From: a bacterium
GTDB taxonomy: Bacteria; Bacillota_I; Bacilli_A; Izemoplasmatales; Hujiaoplasmataceae
Direction: 5' to 3'
Assembly: GCA_030684695.1 (NCBI GenBank)
Contig: JAUXXX010000101.1
Coordinates: 1-41,560, forward strand
Length of the DNA: 41,560 bases
Below, one piece after another: positions 24,962 to 33,716 of this stretch; the stretch's first letter is position 1; every line of letters begins with the position of its first letter. Position numbers and translations under genes: made by a program. The notes beneath the pieces were generated by a model. That model ran no database searches and was not told the origin of the DNA. It saw nothing but the letters and a program-made list of their open reading frames with translations.

Positions 24962-26704
24962 CTAATCCATATCGACATCAAAGTTTTCAATCACGGATGC
25001 TTTTTTGATTACTTTCGCGTCGCCATGTCGAACCATAAGCATTGTAATAAATGCCAATGCAACGAATAATGTCGCATATGGGAACAACGCTTTTCTGCCA
25101 AATTCATCCATTAAGATCCCCGATAAAATCGGTGTAATGATTTGAGCAGACATCGAGAAGGTGTAGTAATACCCGGTATATTTACCCACATTAGAGCCTT
25201 TGGAGAGTTCCACAACCATCGGGTAAGAGTTGACATTGATGGTAGCCCAACCAATTCCAGTGAATGCAAAGATAATATTCATCAACCAACTGATATTTTC
25301 GTTTAAGAAGAATACCGAACCAAAACAAACGGACAATATCACAATTCCAATTAAAATGGCTTTTCTTCGACCAATCTTTGTCGCGATAATTCCAATCGGT
25401 ATAAAAGCAAGCAATGCGGCACCTTGAGCAATCAGTAAAGGCATGGAGAATCCAATTCCTAATACTTTTGGGGCGTAATCCGATAATTTAGTCGTTACTG
25501 CATTGTATCCAATAAACCATAAGAATACCGATATCAAGATCAAATACAAACTCTTTTGTCTGTCTTTTGCTAAATTTCCAACTTGTTCTTCAGCGGCTTC
25601 TGACTCTTCTGATAATCCATATAACGCATCTTCTTCCATTTTTTCTTGAACCAGTTTAGGCTCACGAACTTTCCACATGAAGAACGCCAACAATAACAAC
25701 ATCAAAATACTGACCGTAATAAATGCTGGTGTATAATCCACATAGGATTTATTATCCAAAGCAAATACCGTTAAGATGACAATCGCAAGAATTCCCCCAA
25801 CGGTTCCCATGAGATTGATCACCGCATTTGCTTTCGAACGCAATGGTTTAATTGTGACATCTGGCATGAGTGCAACGGCTGGAGAACGGAATGTCGACAT
25901 GGTGACCAGTGCGATAAACAAAGTAATCGCAAAAATTATGAATGTAGCTGGGTTTTGAGAGGTCAGTGCCCATGCTTGATTGGTTAAATCAAGATCATAA
26001 ATCGCATCATAGACTTCATCTACCCAATATAAATATTCTTTTTGAGTTAAAAATCCTCGACCAAGTGCATTGGTGGCAATCTCGACCATCGGATTATAAA
26101 CACTTGCTAACCAATTGTCATATTTTGTTTGATTCCACGCCCCACTTGCCAATGCCGCGTCGGCTTCACTTAGTAAGAAAGGATTGTGTTCATCTGACCA
26201 TTTCAGCATCGCTGTTTCCCATGCATCATTCCATTCGGAGAATGCAGTAGCGCGCTCTATATAATCTTCATACTCTTTTGCTAATATTGTTTCGATTTTC
26301 ATGACTCCACCCGTTAGAACCGCACCGTTCATGACGTTTCGTTCTTCTTGATAGAGTTCGTAGTTTTCGATGATCGAAGTTTCTTGTTGAATTTTTACGG
26401 TTTGATAGGAATCCGAAAACGATAACGCTAAAAAGGCAAAAGCAGCGAGTACGGTTCCAATTACAATATAAGGAGTTCTTCTTCCATATTTTGAGTTTGT
26501 TTTGTCGGACAAGCCACCAAACAATGGAAGTAATACCAATGCTAATACATTGTCAAATGCCATGACAACACCAGACCATGTTTGATTCAATCCAAACTTA
26601 TCAATCAAGATTTTTGTAATGATCGAGTCATATGTTTGCCAAAACAATGTAATCAAGAAAAACGCAACACCTACATAAAATACTTTCTTTAAGTTGAGTT
26701 TCAT
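24962..26704 (-). CDS. MFS transporter, SLC45/GPH-like, with large external insertion
   Basis: This 580-residue membrane protein has the cytoplasmic loop GGLSDKTNSKYGRRTPYI, close in form to sucrose/maltose symporters. About 12 hydrophobic segments fit a major facilitator fold. Between segments 3 and 4 (about residues 100-252) lies a hydrophilic, Trp/Tyr/Glu-rich insertion of about 150 residues, predicted to face outside; family members normally have a short loop here. A charged EEDALYGLSEESEAAEEQ stretch forms the central cytoplasmic loop. Likely substrate is a sugar or glycoside (inference from the loop motif). Ribosome site AAAGGAG precedes the ATG. Confidence 0.85.
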   Translation of the reverse strand: MKLNLKKVFYVGVAFFLITLFWQTYDSIITKILIDKFGLNQTWSGVVMAFDNVLALVLLPLFGGLSDKTNSKYGRRTPYIVIGTVLAAFAFLALSFSDSYQTVKIQQETSIIENYELYQEERNVMNGAVLTGGVMKIETILAKEYEDYIERATAFSEWNDAWETAMLKWSDEHNPFLLSEADAALASGAWNQTKYDNWLASVYNPMVEIATNALGRGFLTQKEYLYWVDEVYDAIYDLDLTNQAWALTSQNPATFIIFAITLFIALVTMSTFRSPAVALMPDVTIKPLRSKANAVINLMGTVGGILAIVILTVFALDNKSYVDYTPAFITVSILMLLLLAFFMWKVREPKLVQEKMEEDALYGLSEESEAAEEQVGNLAKDRQKSLYLILISVFLWFIGYNAVTTKLSDYAPKVLGIGFSMPLLIAQGAALLAFIPIGIIATKIGRRKAILIGIVILSVCFGSVFFLNENISWLMNIIFAFTGIGWATINVNSYPMVVELSKGSNVGKYTGYYYTFSMSAQIITPILSGILMDEFGRKALFPYATLFVALAFITMLMVRHGDAKVIKKASVIENFDVDMD

Positions 26705-26724
26705 AGATTCTCCTTTTAGTCGTC

Positions 26725-26757
26725 GTCCATACTGGACATGGTATATTCATTATATCA
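26725..26757 (-). promoter_or_regulatory. Promoter of the MFS gene with a small palindrome
   Basis: An extended -10 TGATATAAT (hexamer 26749-26754) is followed in the leader by the perfect inverted repeat GTCCA-TAC-TGGAC (26725-26737). The repeat could be an operator near the transcription start. The -35 is weak. Confidence 0.5.
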
Positions 26758-26790
26758 TGGTAGATACTAAGAATTCTTGCGATTTTTGTA

Positions 26791-26814
26791 AAAAAAAACG
26801 CCATATCGGCGTTT
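26791..26814 (-). terminator. Terminator of the PH-like protein gene
   Basis: A 7-bp stem AAACGCC/GGCGTTT with a 5-nt loop runs into a T8 tract on the minus strand. Its 5' arm overlaps the stop codon. Confidence 0.88.
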
Positions 26815-27355
26815 ATGATCGTGCGTGTACTCGACCTGCAATGTATTTTAAAGCTTCTTCATTAATTTTCTTTGGGAAAAACTCAATTGCTGTTACTTCA
26901 GCCATCCCACTCTTGATTTTTAAGTACAATGTTTTATTCACATGAAACATAAAGTACAGTCCCATAAGCGCAAGGAGTCCTCCGATTGCGTATATGTGGT
27001 ACCACATTAATGCAACGCCCGGAATGGTAATGGTTAATGCTCCCATGTAGGTAGCGACAACTAGAAACGCTGCCGCGAAAAACAACAATAATCCAAAGAA
27101 ACGCACAAGTAACTTGAAATAAACAGACTCATAGAAGTATTCATAACGATGAATCGAGGATAGATTAATCTCGTTCATTGCTTGACGTTTCACACTTCGT
27201 CCTTTGACTGTTTCCTTCCCGTACGTATAAATGATTAATCGGTGATTTGTCACAAGCATCGAACAAAGTCTGCCTTTAGCTGGCATGTTTCGAAACTCAC
27301 GAAGGATTGTTTCTGCTGGTTCTAAACTCACATTGCGAATCAGTTTGTTCTTCAT
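26813..27355 (-). CDS. Membrane protein with PH-like N-terminal domain
   Basis: This 180-residue protein begins MKNKLIRNVSLEPAETILREF. The N-terminal 75 residues (AKGRLCSMLVTNHRLIIYTYGKE and INLSSIHRYEY) look like bacterial PH/GRAM-type folds in which a conserved TNxRLI strand appears. Two hydrophobic segments follow (LLVRFFGLLLFFAAAFLVVA and YHIYAIGGLLALMGLYFMF), then a second short strand-rich tail (KTLYLKIKSGMAEVTAIEFFP). Function unknown. The ATG at 27353-27355 is 8 nt after AAGGAG; an in-frame GTG at 27364 overlaps that site and is rejected. Confidence 0.7.
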   Translation of the reverse strand: MKNKLIRNVSLEPAETILREFRNMPAKGRLCSMLVTNHRLIIYTYGKETVKGRSVKRQAMNEINLSSIHRYEYFYESVYFKLLVRFFGLLLFFAAAFLVVATYMGALTITIPGVALMWYHIYAIGGLLALMGLYFMFHVNKTLYLKIKSGMAEVTAIEFFPKKINEEALKYIAGRVHARS

Positions 27356-27385
27356 GTGAACCACTCCTTATTACGGATTAAATCC

Positions 27386-27414
27386 ATTTTACCTTATCTA
27401 TCAAGCAATTTCAA
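27386..27414 (-). promoter_or_regulatory. Promoter of the PH-like protein gene
   Basis: -35 TTGAAA (27409-27414) and -10 TAAAAT (27386-27391) are separated by exactly 17 nt, about 30 nt upstream of the ATG. Confidence 0.75.
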
Positions 27415-27496
27415 CTATATAGCAGATATTCGCTGTTTTAGCGTCAAAAAAGTTATTCATTCATGGAAAAGAACGTTTTTAATCACATTCATTCAT

Positions 27497-27523
27497 TAAA
27501 AAAAGTCGACCGTAATCGACTTT
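27497..27523 (-). terminator. Terminator of the hydrogenase operon
   Basis: A perfect 8-bp stem AAAGTCGA/TCGACTTT with a 6-nt loop, then T7 on the minus strand, lies about 16 nt after the permease stop. No convincing terminator is seen within the operon upstream of it. Confidence 0.9.
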
Positions 27524-27538
27524 AGTTCCAAACCGAGA

Positions 27539-28303
27539 TTATTTAAAAAGATTGTCTGAAATTGGTTTTTTTTCGAGCCATTGTTTGGATTGATGTATCG
27601 CAAATTCGAACAGGAGGGCTAACACAATCAATAACAACGTCCAAGCAAACACAAAATCATACCGCAAAAACACTTTTTCCAAGTAGAGTTGATACCCAAT
27701 GGAGCGAGGCGTTTGGGCTAAATACTCCGCCATAACAAGAACTTTAATACCCAAACCTGCAGATTGGAGTAACGCGGTTTTTAAATAGCCTGCGATTAAT
27801 GGCAAAATACAATAACGAATCATGCGAATCGGGTGATGATCGTCTAAATGATAAACATCGATTAACTCAGAGTCAATGCGGATCATCCCTTCATAGGTAG
27901 CTTGATAACTGATGGGAAATAACATCAAAAAAGTTATCACATAAGGAGTAAAGCGCATCCCAAGTAAAATTAAGACAATCACAATAATCGATACCACAGG
28001 AATCGTTCGAAACACGGTAGCGATTGGATGAAGGATTGCTTTCATAAAAGGAGAGAAACCAGAAAGCAATCCACCAATCACACCGATGATAAATGAAGAT
28101 GTACTCGCAAGGAGTAGTCGAAAGAACGTATGAAATATCGCTTCATTAGAGGTAGTTGAACCAATCAGTTCAATGAATGCAGAAAGTACTTTTGTTGGGC
28201 TCGGTACTAACAATGGGGTGTTGACCAAAGAAGAAATAAGGAGCCACACCAAAAAGAACATAAAAATCACTAGTCCGTTGGAGAGCCACTTTTTCAACAA
28301 CAC
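27539..28303 (-). CDS. ABC transporter permease, SsuC/TauC type
   Basis: This 254-residue membrane protein has about six hydrophobic segments. The binding-protein-dependent permease loop (EAA-like region) is seen as YHLDDHHPIRMIRYCILPLIAGYLKTAL. It belongs to the nitrate/sulfonate/thiamine-precursor importer class. It starts 8 nt after the lipoprotein gene; the first codon is GTG at 28303, but the AGAGGTG site suits one of the next two TTG codons as well. No ATPase gene lies in this window, so it must borrow one from elsewhere or be degenerate. Confidence 0.85.
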   Translation of the reverse strand: MLLKKWLSNGLVIFMFFLVWLLISSLVNTPLLVPSPTKVLSAFIELIGSTTSNEAIFHTFFRLLLASTSSFIIGVIGGLLSGFSPFMKAILHPIATVFRTIPVVSIIVIVLILLGMRFTPYVITFLMLFPISYQATYEGMIRIDSELIDVYHLDDHHPIRMIRYCILPLIAGYLKTALLQSAGLGIKVLVMAEYLAQTPRSIGYQLYLEKVFLRYDFVFAWTLLLIVLALLFEFAIHQSKQWLEKKPISDNLFK

Positions 28304-28311
28304 TCACCTCT

Positions 28312-29220
28312 TTAGGGTTGATAGTAAAATTCGTTATTGGGTAGTACACCGCCAATTAACTGCGGTGAAACCCCTAAAATCAATGTAAAATATGCTTCTA
28401 AACTACTTTTTGAGTCCATCGCTGAAACAAATAATAACCGACTTCTAGGAATGGCTTGTAGTAACACTTCTTTACTATAAGGGTATCCCAACAAAACCGC
28501 TACATCACTCGCATCACTTACCAGTTCGTTAATCGAGTCAATCGACAAAACGAGATCCGACAAAACGCTGTTAATGACTTGCTTGGATAAACTCTTTTTC
28601 ACAAACACTCCGGCTTGTGGATACGAAGTGGAACCACTTGCTTGTTGATAATAGTCTTGAAGGTCGATGGTATAAATGTTAGGACGCAGGGATTGCAATA
28701 CCGACAAGGATGGTTCTGCTGTTAAGATAATTTTCGTTGAATCCGCTAGAAACAATGCCTGAGCGGTTTGAACGGAATCGACATATTCGATCGTGACGTT
28801 TATATCAAATTCTTCAAATAAATAGCGTACGATGATATCCGATGTCTGATTTTGTCCAAACACGACAACGGTTAATTGATCCAACTCTTCTAGCGTCTTT
28901 GGAGTAGAACTAACAAAGTAGAAATTCCCCCATGTAATTGTTCCAGCAAACAAGTATTCAATCCCCCCTTGATAGAGTTTTGCTCCTACATTGGTGGGGG
29001 CAATAATCACATCATGGGATTTAGAGCCAAATGCCGCAACAAGTGGGTCCGCACCATTTACAAAATCAACTGCGTAGCGCTCCGGATTATTTCGTTGATG
29101 AATCAACGCCAAAGCAGGAGAGCCCATTGGAGCTAAGATTGTAACTACTTGAGGTTTTTGACACGCTTGAAGAAGACCCATTACTAAAAATATGGATAGT
29201 ATGAGAACAAACTTTTTCAT
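28312..29220 (-). CDS. ABC transporter substrate-binding lipoprotein (NMT1/SsuA-like)
   Basis: This 302-residue protein begins MKKFVLIL, has a hydrophobic signal and lipobox LQAC (Cys about residue 20), so it should be anchored outside the membrane. The mature part (VTILAPMGSPALALI, HDVIIAPTNVGAKLY, GTITWGNFYFVSS, VVVFGQNQTSDIIVRYLFEE, TAEPSLSVLQ) follows the periplasmic-binding fold of SsuA/TauA/ThiY proteins. Ligand unknown. The ATG at 29218-29220 lies 4 nt after the hydrogenase stop. A longer in-frame reading back to 29415 overlaps that gene and destroys the signal peptide, so it is rejected. Confidence 0.85.
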   Translation of the reverse strand: MKKFVLILSIFLVMGLLQACQKPQVVTILAPMGSPALALIHQRNNPERYAVDFVNGADPLVAAFGSKSHDVIIAPTNVGAKLYQGGIEYLFAGTITWGNFYFVSSTPKTLEELDQLTVVVFGQNQTSDIIVRYLFEEFDINVTIEYVDSVQTAQALFLADSTKIILTAEPSLSVLQSLRPNIYTIDLQDYYQQASGSTSYPQAGVFVKKSLSKQVINSVLSDLVLSIDSINELVSDASDVAVLLGYPYSKEVLLQAIPRSRLLFVSAMDSKSSLEAYFTLILGVSPQLIGGVLPNNEFYYQP

Positions 29221-29224
29221 TCCT

Positions 29225-30985
29225 TTACTCTTTCTTATCCGAATATGCTTCACGCATATGGTAATGAGTATGTAGTAAATCATGAGCAACGTGAGAACCT
29301 GGTTTTCCAAGGAACTCTTTATATAATTGTTGTACTGCTTCATTTTGATGGGACTTGCGGAACTCATTATTGGCATCAATGTTATAAAGTACTTTGGAAC
29401 GTCTCGCACGAACATCCACTTTTTCTAACGTTTCAGCGTTGACAATGGGTTGACCTCCCCCATTAATACAACCACCTGTACAACCCATAAACTCAACAAA
29501 ATGGTATTGTTTGTGATTGCTTTCCATCAATTTAAAGAAGTCTCCGATGGCTCTTCCACCATGTACGACCGCAACATTGACGTCCATACCAGCGACTCGA
29601 TACGTCGCTTCTTTGATGTTTTCTAACCCTCGAACCTCATTAAAATCAACAGGAGTGGAATGTCCTTCTAAGATTTCTGTCACTGTCCGTAAAGCCGCTT
29701 CCATAACCCCACCGGTTACCCCAAATATGGAGGCAGCTCCTGTATAAGAGGCTAATAGCCCATAGGGTTTTATCGGATCGAGTTCATTAAACTTAATGCC
29801 CCGGTGACGAATCAAACGACCGATTTCTCGTGTAGTTAAAACGATATCCACGTCTTTGTAACCATCCCGTCCCATTTCAGGACGATTGGCTTCAGCTTTT
29901 TTCGCCACACATGGCATAATCGATACACTCACGATATCATGAGGGGATTTTCCTAGTTTTTGGGCATAGTAGGTCTTAATTAACGCTCCTGCCATTTGTT
30001 GAGGGGATTTACAGCTGGATAAATTCGGAATGTATTCTGGATGATACAACTCTAAGTAATTGATCCACCCTGGAGAACAAGATGTGAACATCGGTAAGAC
30101 GCCACCTTCTTGAACGCGTCGAATAAATTCGGTTCCTTCTTCCATGATCGTTAGGTCGGCAGTGAAGTTGGTATCCATGATTTCATCAATTCCAAGTTCT
30201 TTAAACGCTTGGAACATTTGTCCTTCGCAGTTGGTTCCGATTTTATACCCAAATTCTTCCCCAATCGCTGCGCGAACTGCAGGGGCTACTTGAGCGATGA
30301 CAATCTTTTTGGGATCGCGAATGGCTCTTTCTAGGGCTTTGATGTCGTCTTTTTCACGAATGGCTCCAGTAGGACATGCTTGAATACATTTCCCACAGTA
30401 GATACAACCAGCATCTTCTAAATTGTGAAATAATGCGGGTCCCACATAGGTTTTCGTTCCACGACGGTTAAAATTTAAGATTCCCAGTCCGGTTTCTTTT
30501 TGACAAGCGGACACACAGCGTCCGCACAACACACATTTGGAACTATCGATAATCATCGATCCCGATGTATCATTGAGTTGAAATGTTTTATGTTCGAACT
30601 CTTCGGCAGAGTAATGATTATCAACCGAAAAACGACGGAGTAAATCTAAAAACTCACAGCTGTTTTCGCGAGAACAACGCCAACACTCGAATTTATGATT
30701 CGCGGCTAACAACTCAAGATTCGAAGACACAGAGTCATAAATATCTTTGGTATCGGTCGTAACAACCATTCCTTCTGTAACTGCTGTTTTACAAGAAGGT
30801 TTTAATCCTTTTTGTCCTTCAATCTTAACCACACAAACCCGGCAATTTGCCTCTTCATGGGTTCCTTCTAAAAAGCAAAGACGAGGAACACGTACTCCAG
30901 CCATTTCAGCTGCTTTTAAAATGGAGTAATTGGATGGAACGCTAACTGCTTTTCCATTTACGGTAACATTCACTTGGTTAAGCAT
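29225..30985 (-). CDS. hndD: [FeFe]-hydrogenase catalytic subunit, HndD type
   Basis: This 586-residue subunit has an N-terminal [2Fe-2S] domain (Cys 37, 48, 51, 65), a His-Cys3 cluster (His 97, Cys 101, 104, 110), and two [4Fe-4S] clusters (Cys 151/154/157/161 and 194/197/200/204). The H-cluster domain has TSCSPGW (about 301-307), MPCVAKKAE (about 357-365) and MGCTGGCINGGG (about 500-511). The first motif has Ser where the textbook form has a second Cys, a variant I recall as common in NAD(P)-linked enzymes. It reduces protons or oxidises H2, exchanging electrons with hndC. It overlaps hndC by 8 nt. The hydEFG maturases are not in this window. Confidence 0.97.
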   Translation of the reverse strand: MLNQVNVTVNGKAVSVPSNYSILKAAEMAGVRVPRLCFLEGTHEEANCRVCVVKIEGQKGLKPSCKTAVTEGMVVTTDTKDIYDSVSSNLELLAANHKFECWRCSRENSCEFLDLLRRFSVDNHYSAEEFEHKTFQLNDTSGSMIIDSSKCVLCGRCVSACQKETGLGILNFNRRGTKTYVGPALFHNLEDAGCIYCGKCIQACPTGAIREKDDIKALERAIRDPKKIVIAQVAPAVRAAIGEEFGYKIGTNCEGQMFQAFKELGIDEIMDTNFTADLTIMEEGTEFIRRVQEGGVLPMFTSCSPGWINYLELYHPEYIPNLSSCKSPQQMAGALIKTYYAQKLGKSPHDIVSVSIMPCVAKKAEANRPEMGRDGYKDVDIVLTTREIGRLIRHRGIKFNELDPIKPYGLLASYTGAASIFGVTGGVMEAALRTVTEILEGHSTPVDFNEVRGLENIKEATYRVAGMDVNVAVVHGGRAIGDFFKLMESNHKQYHFVEFMGCTGGCINGGGQPIVNAETLEKVDVRARRSKVLYNIDANNEFRKSHQNEAVQQLYKEFLGKPGSHVAHDLLHTHYHMREAYSDKKE

Positions 30986-32795
30986 TTAGAACACCTCTTA
31001 CATCTTCAGGTTTACTCGAAATTGCATTCACTGGGCAGGCTTTCTTACAAGCACCACAACGAATACATAACGACAAATCAATCACATGCTTTTGTTTCAC
31101 AGAACCCGTGATTGCATTCACTGGACAGTTCTTCAAGCACTTTGTACATCCAATACAGTTGTCAAGTACTACATATTTGGTTAAGTTCGCGCACACCCCA
31201 GCAGGACAAGATTTGTCCACAACATGCGCCATATATTCTGCTCTAAAGTGCTTTAATGTCGATAATACGGGATTAGGAGCGGTTTGTCCAAGTCCGCATA
31301 AAGACGCCTCTTTGATCATCGTTCCTAATTCTTCTAAGCGATCTAAATCTTCAACTTCGCCTTCGCCTTGACATATTTTATCAAGGATGTCGAGCATCCG
31401 TTTCGTTCCTTCTCGACAAGGCGTACATTTTCCACAAGACTCATCTACGGTGAAATCCAAGTAGAAACGAGCCACGTCCACCATACAATTGTCTTCGTCC
31501 ATGACAATCATTCCACCGCTTCCCATCATGGAACCAAGTTGGATGAGGTTATCGAAATCAATAGGGGTATCCAAATCTTTTTCGGTAATACATCCCCCAG
31601 ATGGTCCGCCTGTTTGAACGGCTTTAAACTTACGACGGTTGGGAATTCCTCCGCCAATATCAAAAATAACTTCTCGTAAAGTCGTTCCCATTGGGACTTC
31701 TAACAATCCGGTGTTCTGAATTTTTCCACCGAGTGCAAAGACTTTCGTCCCACTTGATTTTTCTGTACCAATCGATTTAAACCAATCTGCCCCTTTTAAA
31801 TAAATCACAGGAACGTTGGCAAGAGTTTCCACGTTGTTGACGTTGGTTGGTTTTCCCCATAATCCTCGTACGGCTGGAAATGGTGGTTTCATCCGAGGCA
31901 TTCCTCGTTCACCTTCGATGGAAGCAATTAATGCAGTTTCTTCACCACACACAAAGGCACCGGCGCCTAAACGGATTTCCACATCAAAGTGAAATCCAGT
32001 TCCGAAGATATTTTTTCCAATGACATTGTACTCACGTGCTTGTTCAATGGCGATTCCCAAACGCTCTACCGCCACTGGATATTCAGCGCGAACATAAACA
32101 TATCCTTGATTTGCGCCAATCGCATAGCCGCAAATCGCCATGGCTTCAATGACTGAATGTGGATCCCCTTCTAAGACAGCTCGGTCCATAAAAGCACCTG
32201 GGTCGCCTTCATCGGCATTACAAATTACATATTTTTGATCACTAATCGAGCGATGAGCAAATTCCCATTTCACGCCTGTTGAAAACCCGCCGCCGCCTCG
32301 ACCGCGAAGACCTGATTTTTTCATTTCATCAATGGCTTCTTTGGGTGTCATTTCAGTTAACACTTTTCCAAGTGCTAAATACCCATCCTTAGCAATATAT
32401 TCGTCGATTTCAAGTGGGTTGATATTTCCGCAATTACGTAAAGCAATCCGTTTTTGCTTGGCATAGAACTTCAGTTCACTAAAATGTAATAGTTTTTTGC
32501 GGTCGTCTGGATTGGTTACTACTAACCGATTTACGACACGTCCTTTGAGTAAATGCTCTTCACAAATTTCTTTGATGTCGCGTAGTTTAACATGAGTATA
32601 AAAGGTTTCGTCGGGATACACAATCACGACAGGACCTTTTTCACACAAGCCAAAACAACCAGTTAACACCAGTTTAATTTCACTTCGAATGCCAAGTTCG
32701 CCTAAACACTTATCGAACTCGATTTGAATTTCTTTGGAGTGGGAGCTTAAACAGCCGGTTCCCCCACAAATCAATACATGGCAACGTTCTAACAT
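30978..32795 (-). CDS. hndC: NAD(P)H-binding flavoprotein subunit of hydrogenase, NuoF-like
   Basis: This 605-residue protein has an N-terminal thioredoxin-like [2Fe-2S] domain (Cys 10, 15, 47, 51). The FMN/NADH domain carries LRGRGGGGFSTGVKW and CNADEGDPGAFMDR. The [4Fe-4S] motif SCGKCTPCREGTKRM precedes a C-terminal two-cluster ferredoxin domain (CIGCTKCLKNCP and CIRCGACKKACP). It passes electrons between NAD(P)H, FMN and the clusters, and may bifurcate with ferredoxin like the HydB family. The ATG at 32795 (MLERCHVLICGG) fits the family; a GTG 51 nt upstream sits inside hndB. Confidence 0.95.
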   Translation of the reverse strand: MLERCHVLICGGTGCLSSHSKEIQIEFDKCLGELGIRSEIKLVLTGCFGLCEKGPVVIVYPDETFYTHVKLRDIKEICEEHLLKGRVVNRLVVTNPDDRKKLLHFSELKFYAKQKRIALRNCGNINPLEIDEYIAKDGYLALGKVLTEMTPKEAIDEMKKSGLRGRGGGGFSTGVKWEFAHRSISDQKYVICNADEGDPGAFMDRAVLEGDPHSVIEAMAICGYAIGANQGYVYVRAEYPVAVERLGIAIEQAREYNVIGKNIFGTGFHFDVEIRLGAGAFVCGEETALIASIEGERGMPRMKPPFPAVRGLWGKPTNVNNVETLANVPVIYLKGADWFKSIGTEKSSGTKVFALGGKIQNTGLLEVPMGTTLREVIFDIGGGIPNRRKFKAVQTGGPSGGCITEKDLDTPIDFDNLIQLGSMMGSGGMIVMDEDNCMVDVARFYLDFTVDESCGKCTPCREGTKRMLDILDKICQGEGEVEDLDRLEELGTMIKEASLCGLGQTAPNPVLSTLKHFRAEYMAHVVDKSCPAGVCANLTKYVVLDNCIGCTKCLKNCPVNAITGSVKQKHVIDLSLCIRCGACKKACPVNAISSKPEDVRGVLNA

Positions 32796-32799
32796 ATCG

Positions 32800-33168
32800 T
32801 TACCGCTTGATTGCGGAAAGCAGATATTTTTGAATCCGTTTTCCACCCATGATATGTTCTTCGATGATTTCGTGAACCATCCGTTCGTTCACACGTGCAT
32901 AAATCGTCGACGTACCATCTTGTTCGACAATTTCAATGATGGGTTCAAAGGCACATTCCCCCATACATCCCACTTGTGTAATCCCTACGTTTTTAAGATT
33001 TTGCTTGGCAATTTCTTCCACGAATTTGTTTAAAACAGGTCGTGCTCCGGCCGCAATTCCGCATGTTCCCATGCCAACTTGGATGCGAGTACCACCGACT
33101 TGGTAACGCATTTCCATGTTTTTTAATGCTTGATCACGAAGCTTTTTCAAGTCTTCTAGTGACTTCAT
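32800..33168 (-). CDS. hndB: Ferredoxin-like hydrogenase accessory subunit HndB
   Basis: This 122-residue protein has IQVGMGTCGIAAGARPVLNKF and ITQVGCMGECAFEP, a thioredoxin-like [2Fe-2S] ferredoxin fold with three visible cluster-type Cys (36, 68, 72). That matches the HndB family, where fewer Cys than in NuoE are usual. It presumably shuttles electrons or stabilises the complex. AGGAGGA precedes the ATG, which overlaps the preceding stop in an ATGA arrangement. Confidence 0.9.
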   Translation of the reverse strand: MKSLEDLKKLRDQALKNMEMRYQVGGTRIQVGMGTCGIAAGARPVLNKFVEEIAKQNLKNVGITQVGCMGECAFEPIIEIVEQDGTSTIYARVNERMVHEIIEEHIMGGKRIQKYLLSAIKR

Positions 33169-33716
33169 GATGTTCCTCCTATGATAGGTATAATGGTTTG
33201 CTTCAAATATTGTTGTATATATTGCATCACGAATGGCTCAAGTATCGATAAAGGCGATACGATTTCTACAATTTCCGATAGCACAAACGTCATGTGTTGT
33301 TCCTGGTGTTGAATGGTAAAGATAAACTCTTCAATGTCTTGATGAATGGCAATGGAAAAGACACTGCTTGCGATGTCCCCCAAGGGAGGACAATCAATGT
33401 GAGACTTTTGAAACGTAGCTTCCAAAAGAGTTCCACTTCCTTGTATGGAATCAATCACTAAGCTTCCCTGTGCTTGCTCACAGGCAAGTTGTAAAAAGGG
33501 AATGCCAAGTCCAACTTTTCTAGTCGTTCTTGTGGTATAAAAGGGATTTCTTACTTGAAGTAGTTGCTCCTCACTCATTCCACATCCATTATCCTTAACA
33601 CGCATGGTGATTTGGTCTTTAATGGAGTCAATGAGTAGATGTACTTCAATACAACTTGCTTTTGCTTTTATCGAGTTTTGTACGATGTCTAGAAGATATA
33701 AAGATAAATCAACCAT
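33165..33716 (-). CDS. GHKL-type ATP-binding protein, hydrogenase-operon associated
   Basis: This 183-residue protein begins MVDLSLYLLDIVQNSIKAKA, an N-box-like helix with its Asn. It then shows the G1 box DNGCGMSEEQLLQVRNPFYTTR, the G2 box VGLGIPFLQ and GSGTLLEATF, i.e. a complete histidine-kinase/HSP90-type ATP-binding fold. No phosphoacceptor His domain is visible; a C-terminal 60-70 residues are unassigned. Similar genes accompany hydrogenases in Clostridia (recollection). It overlaps the PHP gene by 8 nt and hndB by 4 nt. Role unknown; serine-kinase or anti-sigma-like signalling is inferred. Confidence 0.8.
   Translation of the reverse strand: MVDLSLYLLDIVQNSIKAKASCIEVHLLIDSIKDQITMRVKDNGCGMSEEQLLQVRNPFYTTRTTRKVGLGIPFLQLACEQAQGSLVIDSIQGSGTLLEATFQKSHIDCPPLGDIASSVFSIAIHQDIEEFIFTIQHQEQHMTFVLSEIVEIVSPLSILEPFVMQYIQQYLKQTIIPIIGGTS

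Noticed and set aside
27356-27364. Upstream GTG start for the PH-like protein
   Set aside because: The GTG is part of the AAGGAGTG ribosome site; the same trap occurs for rpsE and the Ig-like protein, where the next ATG was chosen.
29221-29415. 65-residue N-terminal extension of the substrate-binding lipoprotein
   Set aside because: It lies inside the hydrogenase gene, has no ribosome site and would bury the signal peptide and lipobox.
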